From positions 682,001-746,000 of the forward strand of contig JANUWF010001938.1 of assembly GCA_026120185.1 (NCBI GenBank): a DNA stretch of 64,000 nt, given 5' to 3'. Positions 50,767 to 62,801 of the stretch are shown piece after piece. The notes beneath the pieces are model-generated. The model had not been told where the DNA came from. It worked only from the letters and a program-made list of their open reading frames with translations, and did not search any database. Made by a program: the position numbers and the translations under genes. This DNA is from Voacanga thouarsii. Its lineage: Eukaryota; Streptophyta; Magnoliopsida; Gentianales; Apocynaceae. How positions within the stretch are numbered: position 1 is the first letter of the stretch; every line of letters starts with the position of its first letter.

Positions 50767-53700
50767 ATGGAAAGCATCAGTGGATGGCAGGCCCTGTCTC
50801 TGGGAGGAATTGCTTTGTGGGTTGTTTTGTCTTCATTGCTAAATGTGACCCAAAAGATTAGATCTTTAACACAACCATGGGTTTCTCGTCAGGTCATCTC
50901 CGGCACTCCCATTATTCTCAAGATCCAGGTTTGTATTCTTTTGGGCGATTTTGTTGCTCACGAAATATATATTTTCTTTTGTAGTATTTTATATAGCCTG
51001 ATTGTCTTTGTACCTTGGTGGGCTGCTGCAGAAATATCAGCACAAATATTTGGATGCTTTGTTTTCTGGGTTGTCTTGTGTTGTTTCTGTGCCTTTCTAC
51101 ACTGCTTTTCTTCCTTTGCTCTTCTGGGTACGTCTCATATTACATGTCCTAAGCGTGACCTTCAATTCAGTGTTTCAGTTGATTCTTATTTATTCCTGTT
51201 ATTAAGTGGATTATGGTGATTGAATTCTAGAGTGGACATGGCAAATTGGCTAGGCAGATGACACTTCTGATGTCCTTTTGTGATTATATTGGGAACTGTA
51301 TAAAGGTAATTTTGTTCATTTTCCAAACCACATGTTTGACTGAGGAGAGAAAAGGTCTCATTTCGGAGAGTTTATTCCTTACATAGTATATATTTGATGG
51401 TGATTCCAATTCTTGGTGTTTATGATTAACAGGATGTGGTCTCAGTCCCCAGACCTTGTTCACCACCTGTTAGGAGAATTACGGCCACAAAAGATGAGAA
51501 AGAAAATGCAATGGAATATGGGTTGCCTTCTTCACATACTCTTAATACTGTATGCTTATCAGGGTATGGAGATGTTGTTATACACATATATTGTCTACAT
51601 AAATAGGGTGGAAATTTGAATCTAGTTGACTGAAGGATTACAGCACATTCTATTTCCATATAAGCTTTGTAAAGCACTGGCATTTTTGTTTTTTGTTGCC
51701 CCAAGGCTTTCCATGGTGATGCTACAGGCTATGAATCTCCGTCGCTCCTTCCTTCTTCTCCCTCTTAACAATAGGTTTTAGAACTAAGAAGGCTATATCA
51801 TAATTAAAATTGAAAGCATATTGTCTATGCTTCTGCTGATGTCAACCGACCTTTCTAGTTTTCTGAAGTTACTGCTACTGATAGCACTTCCTGCATAAGC
51901 TGCCTACACAACTAGGATAATCACATCAATTAGGTAGTTTATTCATCTTATGGTTCTTGAATAATGGCAGATACAAATGCAGAATGTAGTATATGTCTTA
52001 GTGGAATGATTTTCATCATGGTTTAGGCTGTAACTTGCTAGGATGGTCTCTTAACTTATTTTTCATTTGGGTTAATCAGGTATCTTTTTCACTATGTCTT
52101 ATCCTACACTCAAAGTCAAGATGTCTCTACAGAATTGGTGGGATTAGCCACTGTAATCTTGTTTGTGGGCCTAATTGGCCTAGGTAAGCTTCAACTATTC
52201 TCCCAAGTTTGTTGCTGCTTTTAGTTTTTCTCATTTCCTTCTAAAATATCCAACTTGAAATTTGTTTCTCGTCAGGAAGAATTTACCTTGGCATGCACAG
52301 TGTGATTGACATCATTGGTGGTCTTGTATTTGGCTTGGCAATCCTGGCAATCTGGCTTTGCATTCACGAATATATTGATGATTTCGTAGTTTCCGGGCAA
52401 AATGGTACCATCATGCTTCCTGTTTGTTGAATTAATATATGTGTACTGTCCTATCATTCTGCCAACAGAATGGTCGGAAGAATTTAAAAAGGCTGAGTCT
52501 TTGATATAACTCTGAATTATTTTAGACTGAGGGGCTCCAAATTTTAATGATAGGGTTAAAGAAACAATGTTGGGGAATGGGTTAAATACCGGAAAGCATC
52601 ATAAAATTCAGTGGAAATTGGTTAAACTCCAAATACTGAATGCATAGTTTTATGATTCTTGGTTTATCATGATGTTTCAGCACCAGGATTTTAAAAAGAT
52701 ATGTTATGCTTAGATCACAGTTGTTGGCCTTCATGGAAACGATATTTAGTACATGAAAATGTGGATTATTTGTTGAAATGTCTAATGAATTGTGGCATGT
52801 AAGGCAAGATGAAACAATGAACTTCAGCTGTAAAAATATTCTTGGAAAAGGATACAAAAGTTTTTTCCATTTTCCAATTATTAAGGCTTTGATTTTTTTT
52901 CTTCAGTTTTAGACATTTGAAGCATCATCCTAGTCTTTTCAATGGATTAACTTAAGCTGTTGTTATTGTTTCAGTTGCTTCCTTTTGGGCCGTCCTTAGC
53001 TTCTTGTTGCTCTTTGCTTACCCTACGCCAGAGCTTCCAACTCCTAGTTTCGAGTATCACACAGCCTTTGATGGTGTTGCACTAGGAATCGTAAGCATTT
53101 CCTTCTTGTCCTCTACTTTTATTAGTGAATAGCATTCTTTTGTTTCCTTCAGTTCTTTGACTTGCTCTATTTTGCTAATACTGGTAATAGAATCTGAGAG
53201 TATGAATGCTTCTCGTGCAAATTTTCTGTCGTTTTTAATAAAGCAAGAATCTGATTTAGAAAAAAGTTTCTAAAAGAAAGATAGATTCCAGTTCATGAAA
53301 GTAGTAAGTACTAATCTGAAAGGACAAAAGATGCATCTTTAGTTGTAATGGCCTTTTGAATAAGTTTCCAATTCCTGTTCATCTGCCTCACATTGCACTC
53401 AAGTTCTTGTTTTCAATTCTTCAAACCCAATATCACCAGAAAAGAGCAGAAATGGCATATTGTGTGTCCTTTTAGCTGCAGTTGGTGGTATTAGTATATT
53501 GTTGTCTTTGCCTTCTATCCCATTGCAACCCGATCTGACTCCCTAATAAATATGTATATTGAAATTTGCATATAATTTGACTATTCCTTTGTCCAATCTG
53601 TAAAGCTGTGAGGTCAAATTTCTATATCTTTGATTGTGATCTATGAAGATGATGAAATGTTGTCTTATTTGGCATTTTTAGTGTAGTAATTTTTTGCATG

Positions 53701-54582
53701 ACTTATGAAATGACTATGATGTACTGCAGTTCAAGCAGTCAGTGTTAAAATTAGTCTTGCTGCATCGAGATTTGGAGCATTATCTTCTTGAAAATTGTGA
53801 TTTGAAACACATCAATGGATCAAAATTATGCCTTTTGGCTACTTCGACCATTCTAGGTTTCTTCATTGGCATTATTTGCACTAGTTCCTGTGCTCTGAAT
53901 CATTGCTTATAGTGGTATAGATTTTTATGTGTCCCAAGCTGAGCTTGTGAATGGGAAATTGCTGCTTTGATGTTTGATATGAAACTGTAACTTGTTATGA
54001 GAAATTTGATGATAATCATCCGGTGAAATAGCTTTACAGGTCAGCATTAACCGCTATGCATGAACTCCAGTTTTTGATAAAACTTCTGAGACCTTCCTCG
54101 ACTAGGGGATGCCTCTTCTTAGAGATTTGTATATGCTAGGGATGCTTACAAAGTAAAGTGGTGTTATCCAGGTAATTGGGATTCAGCAGACATATCATCA
54201 GTTTCATCATGAAAATGTTCCGCGTGTCTTCACGGCTCAACTTACAGTTCCTGCTTTTGTGGGTAGAGTTTTGGTGGGAATTCCAACTATACTTCTCGTG
54301 AAGTTTTGCAGCAAGGCTCTTGCCAAATGGAGTCTCCCCATACTCGCAAATATCTTGAGTATCCCAGTAAAATCTACCAGCTATATCCCAGCATTAAGTT
54401 TTTCCCCAACAAGTAAAAAGTCAGACGACATGAAACAAGCTGGTTATATCCAAAAACTATTCTTTTTCTCCCACCAGGATACATTTGACGTGGACACCGG
54501 TATAAGGCTTCTCCAATATGCTGGTCTTGCATGGTCAGTGGCGGATCTTGTTCCATACGTGTTCTCTCTCTTAGGGCTTTGA
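50767..54582 (+). CDS. Long-chain-base 1-phosphate phosphatase (LPP-delta/SPP1 type)
   Basis: PAP2-family lipid phosphatase that removes the phosphate of sphingoid long-chain-base 1-phosphates at the ER; Arabidopsis LPP-delta (At3g58490) is the likely orthologue. Eight exons: 50767-50928, 51032-51127, 51231-51305, 51433-51563, 52080-52183, 52276-52404, 52975-53090 and 54172-54582. All have GT-AG borders, and the joined frame closes at 407 aa (Arabidopsis protein about 416). The three phosphatase motifs are present: K-x6-RP (K111 to R118-P119, split over the exon 3/4 junction), PSSH (143-146) and GR-x5-H-x3-D (R191, H197, D201). Several hydrophobic segments fit a multi-span membrane protein. 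Sphingoid-base phosphates act in guard-cell ABA signalling, so this enzyme is a signal terminator. The last intron is about 1.1 kb. It converges on the reductase gene, with 463 bp between stop codons. Confidence 0.95.
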
Positions 54583-55045
54583 CACGATATACATCTTGTA
54601 CAATATGATTTTTCCCCCCCCTTTCTTTTTCCCTTTCTGTGAGGCCCTTTATGGGCAATGTGAGAGGGAATGCATTTTTGTGTTTATATCTTAACAAACT
54701 TAATCAAATTGTGTATAGCTTATTTTCATAAATGAAGATGAGGAATTCTTGTTCTTGCAACTTGCCTTGGTAATAATTTTGAGGTCTCCATTCTGATACG
54801 GTTCTCAGTTTTCTTTACTCTCGCTTTCTTGCGCGTAACAAATTAAATCTCAAATCTAGATTTCATTGCGTAAAACTCTGGTATCCCAATTGTTCAGCCA
54901 AACGTAGGGTACGGTATGTGTATGGAAAATACATGACTTGTCAACAGGTACTAGATATATTACAACATAGTCGGATGCAGCAGTTCAGATTTAGCTCCAG
55001 AGACGGATAAACAAGTATCGAAATAAAGCAGGAGCACTAAAAAGA

Positions 55046-57653
55046 TTAGCTCCGTCCAATTCTTCCCTTCATAACATGCCTCCTCAGCCCCGGAATATGG
55101 ACGTTTTTTATGTAATCTTTCCAATCTATGCTCTCAATATCGAATCCAAACTGCTGTCTTTCTTCCATTGACATGCATTGCATCAAAGTCCGAGTGTTGC
55201 TGCTGTCGAACCTGCCAATTCTTCCACTGTGTTAATCTGCAAGATGACCGAAAATCCTTTAAAAGCACAATAAGGCAGAAATGTTTACCTTCCACCATAG
55301 AAAGTGTACGGCTCATAAAGATTGGCCAAATACTTTACTTGCTCCACTGATTTTCTGCAGATGCTTTCCAGCTTTTTGGATATCTTGCTACAGGGATGAG
55401 CCAGGGCTCTTGGACCACTTCGATTGAGTGTATCTCGCCAAAGGTGGGACGAGAAGTCTTCCATGGAACTGAATAACTTCATTCTTGGAACAGGGATTGG
55501 CCTCCCTTTTGAGTCAATACACGGTGAGGAACTGAAATGTTCATACGAAAATGTGGCAAGGTCTTCAAACACTAAGGGGTTTATGACAGATGATGCAATC
55601 TGATAGATGTTACTTTCAGATCCTCCGGCTGCTCCATGCTTTGCCATGGCCGCTATGGTTGCATTAACCACCATATCAGCTGGAACCTAAGACAATTCAT
55701 TTCTCGATCACTTAGGATGCAGCGAAAGGGGCCAAAATTAGAAGTGGAAAAGAAGCAAAAAATGTATTCTCACAACATCAAGGACTCCACTGGGGTCTGC
55801 AAGAAACCCTGTAAGCAGCCCTTTGCCATAGTATAGAATAATGGGGTCCATCATCCTGAAGAGGAAGGTCTAAGTTAGTCAAGAAATCAGTCCACTTTGA
55901 ACTGAATTTCTTAGGTTATTTGATCATTTTACCTGATCCCTTCCATCCATCCGGGGAATGGTTCTCTATAAGTGCTCTCTATCACACTTGGTCGAATTAC
56001 AATCACGGGTATGTCGCCTCTCAAATTATCAATCATCATTTCTCCCATAGCTTTAGTGAACACATAAGTATCTTGCCAACCATATTTGTTTGCCCTGGTT
56101 TATCGCAAGTTTGTCAAGAATTAAAACTTGCAATATATATGTTTACCATCAAACAATGAAGGTGGGGAAAGAGAATTTTGAAAACTTTTTACCTCTCTAG
56201 ACCAAGTTTTTTAATCTTTTGTGCCAGTACATGCTCTTGAAGATCATGTTTTGACTCTAAAGCTAACTTTATCTCATCTTCAACATTCAAAGTTGGTTCG
56301 GCTCCATGGAGGATATTCTCCCCTGCTATGCTTTCACCAAAATCAAATGGTTTTTCCAGGATTCTTCCTTGTCGTTTTCCATTAACATATGCTGCAAGCA
56401 TGAGAGTAAGTACCAAGAAAACTAGTTATTCTCATTAGAAAAAAAACAATGTTATTGCTGATGATTGCAATTACTTCAACTCCTGATCCTTAAAAAGAAA
56501 ATGTTCTTGCCTGTAGATATTTGGACAAAAAGCTTGACCTTGTGACATTGTTTTGCAAATCTCATTAAACGACTAGGTCCACCAGTGTTTATATCAAGGG
56601 CAACATCATACCTACCATACTTATAAACATCACTAATCAATGTGTACTGTGTTTAGTACTGGTACATCAAACCACAGAATGTTAAAACTTCTCACCTTTC
56701 ATCAAAAGTTGTATTAGCTGCAGAATTCACAATTATGTCGACCTCTTTTGCTATCACATTGGCTATACCTTCATCTAAGCCAAGACCAGTTTCAGAAACA
56801 TTTCCAAGCACGGGAACTATCTTGCTCAACATATAGGCTTGATAAGACTTTCCATAGGTTTGCTTAAGGCACTCGAAAAGCTCTGCTTTGAAAATCTATC
56901 ATGCAAGCATGTATGAGAAAATTATGTTCAAAATACGAATGAATGGACAAAAAGACTCGAGGGACATGAAGGTTGATTAAAGAAACTGATAAAAGAATGA
57001 AATGAATTAGAAATTCCTAATCCATACTTCATTTTTTAATCTCTCCTTTGCAACTTCCTTGTTCTTTGCCTTGACCAAGATATATATTCTGCGGACATCA
57101 GGCATTGTCCTCAATATCTTCTCAATTAGAACTGGATTACAACAACATTAATCAAGAAAATGTCAAAGACAAAATGAGATTTAACTATGAAAATATTAAA
57201 GACCAAATGCGATTTCATTTTCCATTCTTTTATGCATAAGTAATAATGACAATATTATATACCTTTACCCAGGAACCCAGTGGCACCCGTAATGAAGAAA
57301 GTTTTCCCTCCCAGAAATTTGGTGATCCCAATTCCAGTTTCAGGACTGTCAACTATGGAGATTGACGTACCATTGCAAGGAACCAAGTCCTTGACCTGAT
57401 TAACATCAGCCTGAATGTTACCATTAGGAGTTAAAATCAGACCTTCAGCATCCATTAGAGGAGCACTATGATCTGCATTGATCAAAGTTGACGACCTTTC
57501 TGGAAGAACAGAAGAAGATAACCCACAATTCTTAATTGCATTCCCACCACTTTGGCAACATATAAAGTTCTTCTTGACCTGCTTCAACAAGCACCCACCT
57601 CCAAGTGCATTCTTGGATGCAATGGAGACGGAGTGTAGAGACAAAGCCTCCAT
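55046..57653 (-). CDS. Plastid fatty acyl reductase, MALE STERILITY 2/FAR2-like
   Basis: NADPH-dependent fatty acyl reductase making fatty alcohols; Arabidopsis MS2/FAR2 acts in tapetal plastids for pollen-exine precursors. Nine exons: 57263-57653, 57028-57131, 56696-56895, 56511-56611, 56193-56391, 55933-56094, 55774-55855, 55289-55686 and 55046-55211. The joined frame closes at 600 aa (MS2 616). About 115 N-terminal residues, rich in Ser and Lys and lacking acidic character early, precede the enzyme core and fit a transit peptide. The Rossmann motif [10 protein letters not shown] starts at about 122. The catalytic Tyr-x3-Lys is Y342-K346 (YVFTK). The C-terminal part carries the family's male-sterility domain. 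The intron between exons 4 and 5 begins with GC (CAG/GCAAGA) instead of GT; the other seven are GT-AG. FAR6 is another plastid member, but the long N-terminus favours MS2/FAR2. Confidence 0.93.
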
Positions 57654-57842
57654 TAATGCAATTAATGGAAGATGAAAAAGATGAAAACAAAAACGTTAAA
57701 CTAACTGGGTTTGAGGTGCAATATTGGTTTGTAAACGGATGAGCTAATCACTCCCTGTTCGTTCACAGAAGAAAAGAAACTAAGCCAGTGAACAAACTAT
57801 AGCCAGTATAGTTCGTGCAATATAAGATACGGGTTTGGTTTA

Positions 57843-57851
57843 ACTTATATA
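57843..57851 (-). promoter_or_regulatory. TATA box of the fatty acyl reductase gene
   Basis: Minus strand CTATATAAG about 195 bp upstream of the start codon at 57653, preceded by a CTCTCCCT tract. It is the only good TATA box near the gene. Confidence 0.55.
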
Positions 57852-57859
57852 GAGGGAGA

Positions 57860-59284
57860 GGATGGGTAAGGGTTGGGAGGAGAACAAAGATGGTTGGGAT
57901 GAAACTTTTTAGGCGAGAGGAGATGGGAGTTAGAAAACCAACAGAAATGGCTCTCTTTCTGCCACTCTTTCACACGCTCCTACCACTGCCTAAGATGGCG
58001 GGAAATTTTTCTTGATTTTACCTATTTGATTGCTGAAGAAATGAAATTAAATTTCAGAAGGAAGAGTGTGATAATTCATAATCTTATGGTTGGCAGGCTT
58101 TTTTTTTTCCCCCCAAGAAACGATAAATATTATAAGCTTGTTCCACTTTAAAAAAAAAAAAAAATCATTACCACTTGAAAATTTGGATGTAAGTGACTTT
58201 CTAGCATATTTTTTTGCTGCGTTCTTTATATATTTCCAGTCATTAATCCTAAATTGTTTCATTTTCTCTCCAATAGCATTTTAAATTATTAAATTGATTT
58301 GCATATTCATATGTTTTCTCTCTTCTTAGAATTGCATTTTCCTCTATATCTTTGGCTTCTAGAATTGAATGAGAATAAACATAAATATTTTTCTTGAAAT
58401 TTACACCCTAATAAAATGCTCGTAAGTTTTAAAAGATGTACATATTTGCACATTAATTTTGTGTTCCTTTCTTCTTGCCTTTGATTTTTTTTCATTAATA
58501 TGGACTAATTTGATACTCGTGCATTACACGAAGGAATGTAAAACAAAATGTATTAAATAAATAATTTTAATCATAATTTTATAATTTCTTAAAAGTCTAT
58601 TAAGTGTTAAATTTTATTTATACTTTCACAAAATTTTAAAAGTTAATTAACTATTTATTTATTAGATAACGTTTACTTGAATCAATAATTTTTGTATTTT
58701 CTTTAAAAAAAATATTCATTTAAATTCAATGCGTCAACTGTCAATAGATGATGTTGTCAAATATTATGACGAAAGTTGCAAATGCTGCCACATATTACAA
58801 CGGGAGTCTTCAATAACTCCTATTGCATATGTACAAAGTGATTTTTGATAGTCTCTTGCATATACGCATGTATTAAGAACAAAAAATTAAACTAAGCAAA
58901 ATAGCTTTTAAAAAAATGAGGAGAAAAATTTACTTTACTATCTAAAAATTTATCCAAATCTCATTTTACCATTTAAACTCCACTTCGGGTCCAACCAACG
59001 TTCAACTTTCCATTTGTTTCACTTTGCCATCTCTAATAAATTTTTCATTGAATATTGAGAAATTTCGGATGTTCATAAAACCTTAAGTGTTATTTGAATG
59101 ATAATATGAAATTTGTAGATTATATTTTGAATAACAAAATAATTTAGGTCCAATAGTATTATCTATCCCTTCTAAAAGCCTATATCATTGCATCAGTTCT
59201 CGGGCAAATGTAAATGATGTAAGCTTTGCTAGCGCCCAACCTATCCAAGGGCTTTCCTTTTTTAGCTGATGTCATATTATGGGA
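57860..59284. other. Upstream flank of reductase gene and AT-rich spacer
   Basis: No gene. Contains a Helitron-like 3' end in minus orientation at about 58502-58535. The rest is AT-rich. Confidence 0.5.
58502..58535 (-). mobile_element. Helitron-like 3' terminus, minus orientation
   Basis: Minus strand: CGTGTAATGCACGAG, a short hairpin, then TATCAAATTAG and T. Same layout and closely similar sequence as the plus-strand end at 62775-62801 (TGTAACGCACGAG then CACTAAACTAG and T). The terminal CTAG has become TTAG here. The body would extend to the right. Confidence 0.45.
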
Positions 59285-60193
59285 TAGGAGTGGCATGTCG
59301 TGTTCGAATTAACAAGTTGTGTTAATTTAAAATAATTATATATGACAAGTCAATTCGAATACGACCCGATTAATAAACATATCGTGTCGTATCGATTCGT
59401 TTATTTTTATATCGTGTTTGTGTTATAAAACGGATTGACATGATATGACACGATTATGCACAAAAAATAAATAAATAATTACCAAATCCATCAATCTGAA
59501 TACCTACTAAACCCGTCAATCTGTTCACTCATTACACAAAAAAATTTAAAAAATCAAATTAAACCATATAAAATTAAAAAAACTAATAAAACAGCCCACA
59601 AAGTTATAAATAACCAATAAAATAACAAATCATCCAACTAAATATCTAAAAATCTCAATAAATTTATAAGATTTAATCTTAAAAATCTAAACAAATATAG
59701 TTTTGTAATAAAACTGGATTGTTCAAAAAATTATTTTTTCTAGCTAAAAGTCATTGTAATAATAATATTATTATAAATACTAAATAATAATTAATTAATA
59801 ATTATTCATTTACTATATATTAAGTAAATAGCCATATTAACATCATTTATTTTCCTTAAGAGATCTCATATAATTAAAAAATAGATACACAAACAATTCA
59901 ATTAATTCATATAATAAAATTTAATTCAATTAATTCATGTAAAAAAATTAAATTATCTAATTTTCTATAGTGAAAATTGTAGAGTATTATAAAAAGTATT
60001 AAATATAAGTATTAAAATAAAGTTAAATGGGTTCGCGGGTTGAAACTGGTATAACCCGTTTATGATCCGGACACGTTTAAAGTTAAACGGATCGGCCTGT
60101 TTCAACCCAAACCCGCGAAATCCCAACCCTAACCAGTTATAACCGTGTCATTTTCGTGTGTATTGGCGTATTGTATTCAATATTACAGCCCTA
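59285..60193. mobile_element. Non-autonomous hAT-like DNA transposon
   Basis: 909-bp element. The ends read TAGGAGTGGCATGTCGTG and, on the other strand, TAGGGCTGTAATATTGAA, both of the TAGGNNTG type seen in plant hAT elements. The flanking 8-bp sequences TTATGGGA (59277-59284) and CTATAGGA (60194-60201) agree at 6 of 8 positions, as expected for an aged 8-bp target duplication. The subterminal regions are rich in CGTGT/GTCGTG-like motifs and ACCCG-type repeats, and the interior is AT-rich. No transposase frame. Confidence 0.7.
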
Positions 60194-60375
60194 CTATAGG
60201 AGGGGTCCATACCTCCTTTAGATAAATAGAGCCCCTGTGCTCCTAACATAGAGCTAGAACTACGAACTCACAATCGGTACCTCGCCTTCCAAAAAACAGC
60301 GATTGCTAATTAGCATTATTGCCAATTCCCCTTTTTAAAGGGACTTCGGAGACTACAATCAATTCCCCTTTTTAG

Positions 60376-60545
60376 AAGCCTATATCATTGCATCAATTCT
60401 TAGGAATTGAATTAATAATCACACACATTATTCTTCACTGCAGTAAAATGTTAGGAATTGAATTAATTAGCTTACACATTATTCTTCGATGCAATAAAAA
60501 GTTAGGAATTGAATTAATGATTTCACACGAACATCGCAATTTACA
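60376..60545. repeat. 51-bp tandem repeat, three imperfect copies
   Basis: TTAGGAATTGAATTAAT recurs at 60400, 60451 and 60502. Between copies ACACATTATTCTTC and TGCA(G/A)TAAAA are shared. The plus-strand open frame of 74 codons across it merely reflects the repeat. Confidence 0.85.
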
Positions 60546-60679
60546 TGCTCACCTTTTGCCTTTTTGTCATATGCCTAGAGGCAATTCTCAAGTAATTTGT
60601 GTGAATGCTTAAGGGTACATTTGGATTAAGATTATTTTATAGGCCTTGAACTAATTCAATTCAGGTTACATTAGCAGGA

Positions 60680-61570
60680 AACGAGTTTCAAACTAATGAA
60701 GGAGGAGTACTATATTTTTGTAGTCGGATATGTGTACCAGAAGATCAAGAGTTAAAGAGCAGAATGTTAGAGAAGGCTCAAAGAAATAAAAATGCTATTT
60801 ATCCAGGAAAAGTAAAAGTGTATCAGGATTTGAAAAATGCCTATTGGTAGTTTGAAATGAAAAAAGATATGGTGAATTTGTAATGACTTGTTTAACTTGT
60901 CAAAAGGTCAAGGCCGAGTACAAAAAATTTGCAAGACTGTAGCAACCATTACCAATTCCTGAATAGAAGTGGGAAGAAATAACTATGGATTTTATCACTG
61001 GATTACCCATGGCTAAATCACAGAAGAATGCTATTTAGGTGGTCGTAGATCGATTAACTAAATCTGCGCATTTTATACCAGTAAATGTAAGGGACTCGAT
61101 GGAGAGTCTGATTCAAGTCTACATTCGAGAAATCGTGAGACTAAAAAGTACCGTCAAGCATTGTATCTAGCCGAGACCCTAGGTTCACTTCGAGATTTTG
61201 AAATAAATTTTAGGAATATATGGGCTTAATTTTAAAGTTTAATACTACATTGCATCCCCAAACCGATAGACAATCCAAGGAGTTATTCAGATATTGAAGG
61301 ACATACTGAGGTCGTAAATTTTGGATTTCGGGGACAAGTGGACTGATTATTTACCCTATATGAAGTTGACATATAACAACAATTATCAGTCATCAATTGG
61401 TATGACTTCATATGAGGCTCTTTACGGAAGGATGTGTCAAGTACCTTTGTTTTAGGGTTGGATTGAAGATGGTCAAGTTTGCAAAATTGGCGAGGTGAAG
61501 GAGATGACGGATAAATCTAGAGTGATAAAAGAAAGGTTGAAAGCAGCTCAATCTGATTTGTTGAAAGTAC
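60680..61570 (+). mobile_element. Ty3-gypsy polymerase fragment (integrase region), degraded
   Basis: Plus-strand translation in shifting frames gives the end of RNase H or linker, then the integrase zinc-binding region (YPGKVKVYQDLKNAYW and MTCLTCQKVKAEYKK), the core (WEEITMDFITGLPMAKSQKNAI with VVVDRLTKSAHFIPV) and later integrase segments (the HPQTDRQS and YNNNYQSSIGM types, YEALYG). TAG and TAA codons replace tryptophans and glutamines at several places, and a deletion joins the two halves near 61150-61240. No LTR is identified in the window. Confidence 0.8.
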
Positions 61571-61571
61571 C

Positions 61572-61614
<43 letters not shown>
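61572..61614. repeat. (ATT)n microsatellite
   Basis: About 14 uninterrupted ATT units directly after the gypsy fragment. Confidence 0.95.
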
Positions 61615-61616
<2 letters not shown>

Positions 61617-61965
61617 CACCTTTTTTTTAAGAGAGTGATATATTATGTTTATGAGAAAAATTAGAAGCATATTTGCAGCTTACTTTGATTAATTATCAAA
61701 CCACCAGTTTGGGGTAAAAAAAAAATAAAAATGAAAATGAAAATCAGGGCATTTGGGTTTTGGGCCAACCATAGCTTGCCTTGGGCTTTTGGTCCTTATT
61801 GGGTCTGTTTAAGGTTCTACAGGCAAAACTAAATTTGGACTTTCTTTCATGTCGCAACTCATAAATCCGCCCAATTTAACATATTAATATTCTAGATTTT
61901 GAAATCTCTCCGCGTCTATTTTTTTTTCCTGAGAAAGAATTTTGGATTAAAGAAGGGTTGTGCGC

Positions 61966-61999
61966 ATTCTAATATATATATATATATATATATTAGAAT
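61966..61999. repeat. (TA)n within a perfect palindrome
   Basis: ATTCTAA, an alternating TA run, then TTAGAAT, giving a self-complementary tract of about 34 bp able to extrude a cruciform. Confidence 0.8.
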
Positions 62000-62249
62000 A
62001 CACATGAAGGTGACTATGGCACATCAAAATTTTGAAAAAAGTAGATATCAAATAATATTATCCTTATCATATTTATAATGTTATATTAAATAACCTTATT
62101 AATAAATTATATATTTTTGAAGAAACAAACATTTAATTCTTTTAAGTAATAAGTTATGAGAAATATACGTAGTATTGATAAATTCCATAAGATTCTTATC
62201 TAAATATAAATTCATCTGAATTTAGATGGATGAGACAAGTGGCACTACT

Positions 62250-62700
62250 TCGTATTGACATTTGAAATTATTAAATTTAAAAAAAAAATTTCTTGGTGAA
62301 GAAATTTGAAGGTTTTTTTTTATAATATCAGGGTTATCTGAAACTAATCATTATGCCAGCTACACTGCTCCATGTTGACATTTTGAATTATTGAATTTTA
62401 AAAAAAAATCCCCGGTAAAAAAATTTGAAGGGATTTTTTTTTTTAATATCAATGTTATTTGAATTCAATAAATTTAGATAAGATAGAACTAATCATTATG
62501 CCAATTTTTTTTGAACTTTTTAGAATTATATTCTTTTTAATTTCTTATTTTTCATCTTTTTGGGAACTCCAAAAGTATTATTCTATATTTATACATTTCA
62601 TCTCTCTAAAAATTTGAAGGTTTTTTTTTTTTTTAAATATCATGCTTATTTGAATTGGTTTTTTTTTTTAAATCAGAGTTATCTGAAATTTTTATTTTTT
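62250..62700. repeat. Degenerate direct repeats of about 120 bp
   Basis: Repeated landmarks: TTGACATTTTGAATTATT, an A run, AAATTTGAAGG, a T run, then ATATCANNGTTATNTGAA. Two fairly complete units (near 62254 and 62374) and one or two partial ones follow. Confidence 0.6.
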
Positions 62701-62770
62701 TAAATTATTAGAATTATCTTCTTATCTGAATTGTTTTTTAATGTAAGAAAATTGGGAAAATTACTGAAAC

Positions 62771-62801
62771 TATCCTGTGTAACGCACGAGCACTAAACTA
62801 G
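62771..62801 (+). mobile_element. Helitron-like 3' terminus
   Basis: TGTGTAACGCACGAG followed by CACTAAACTAG and then T. A degraded hairpin (GTGT/GCAC) precedes a CTAG end with T after it. It resembles the minus-strand end at 58502-58535. The body would extend to the left; the 5' end was not identified. Confidence 0.5.

Noticed and set aside
57997..58005. GGCGGGAAA motif upstream of the fatty acyl reductase
   Set aside because: Looks like an E2F site, but the gene is a tapetal lipid enzyme and the motif lies upstream of the TATA box with no other support. Probably chance.
60388..60612. Plus-strand 74-codon frame with repeated LGIELI segments
   Set aside because: Explained by a 51-bp tandem DNA repeat; 51 is a multiple of three, which keeps the frame open.
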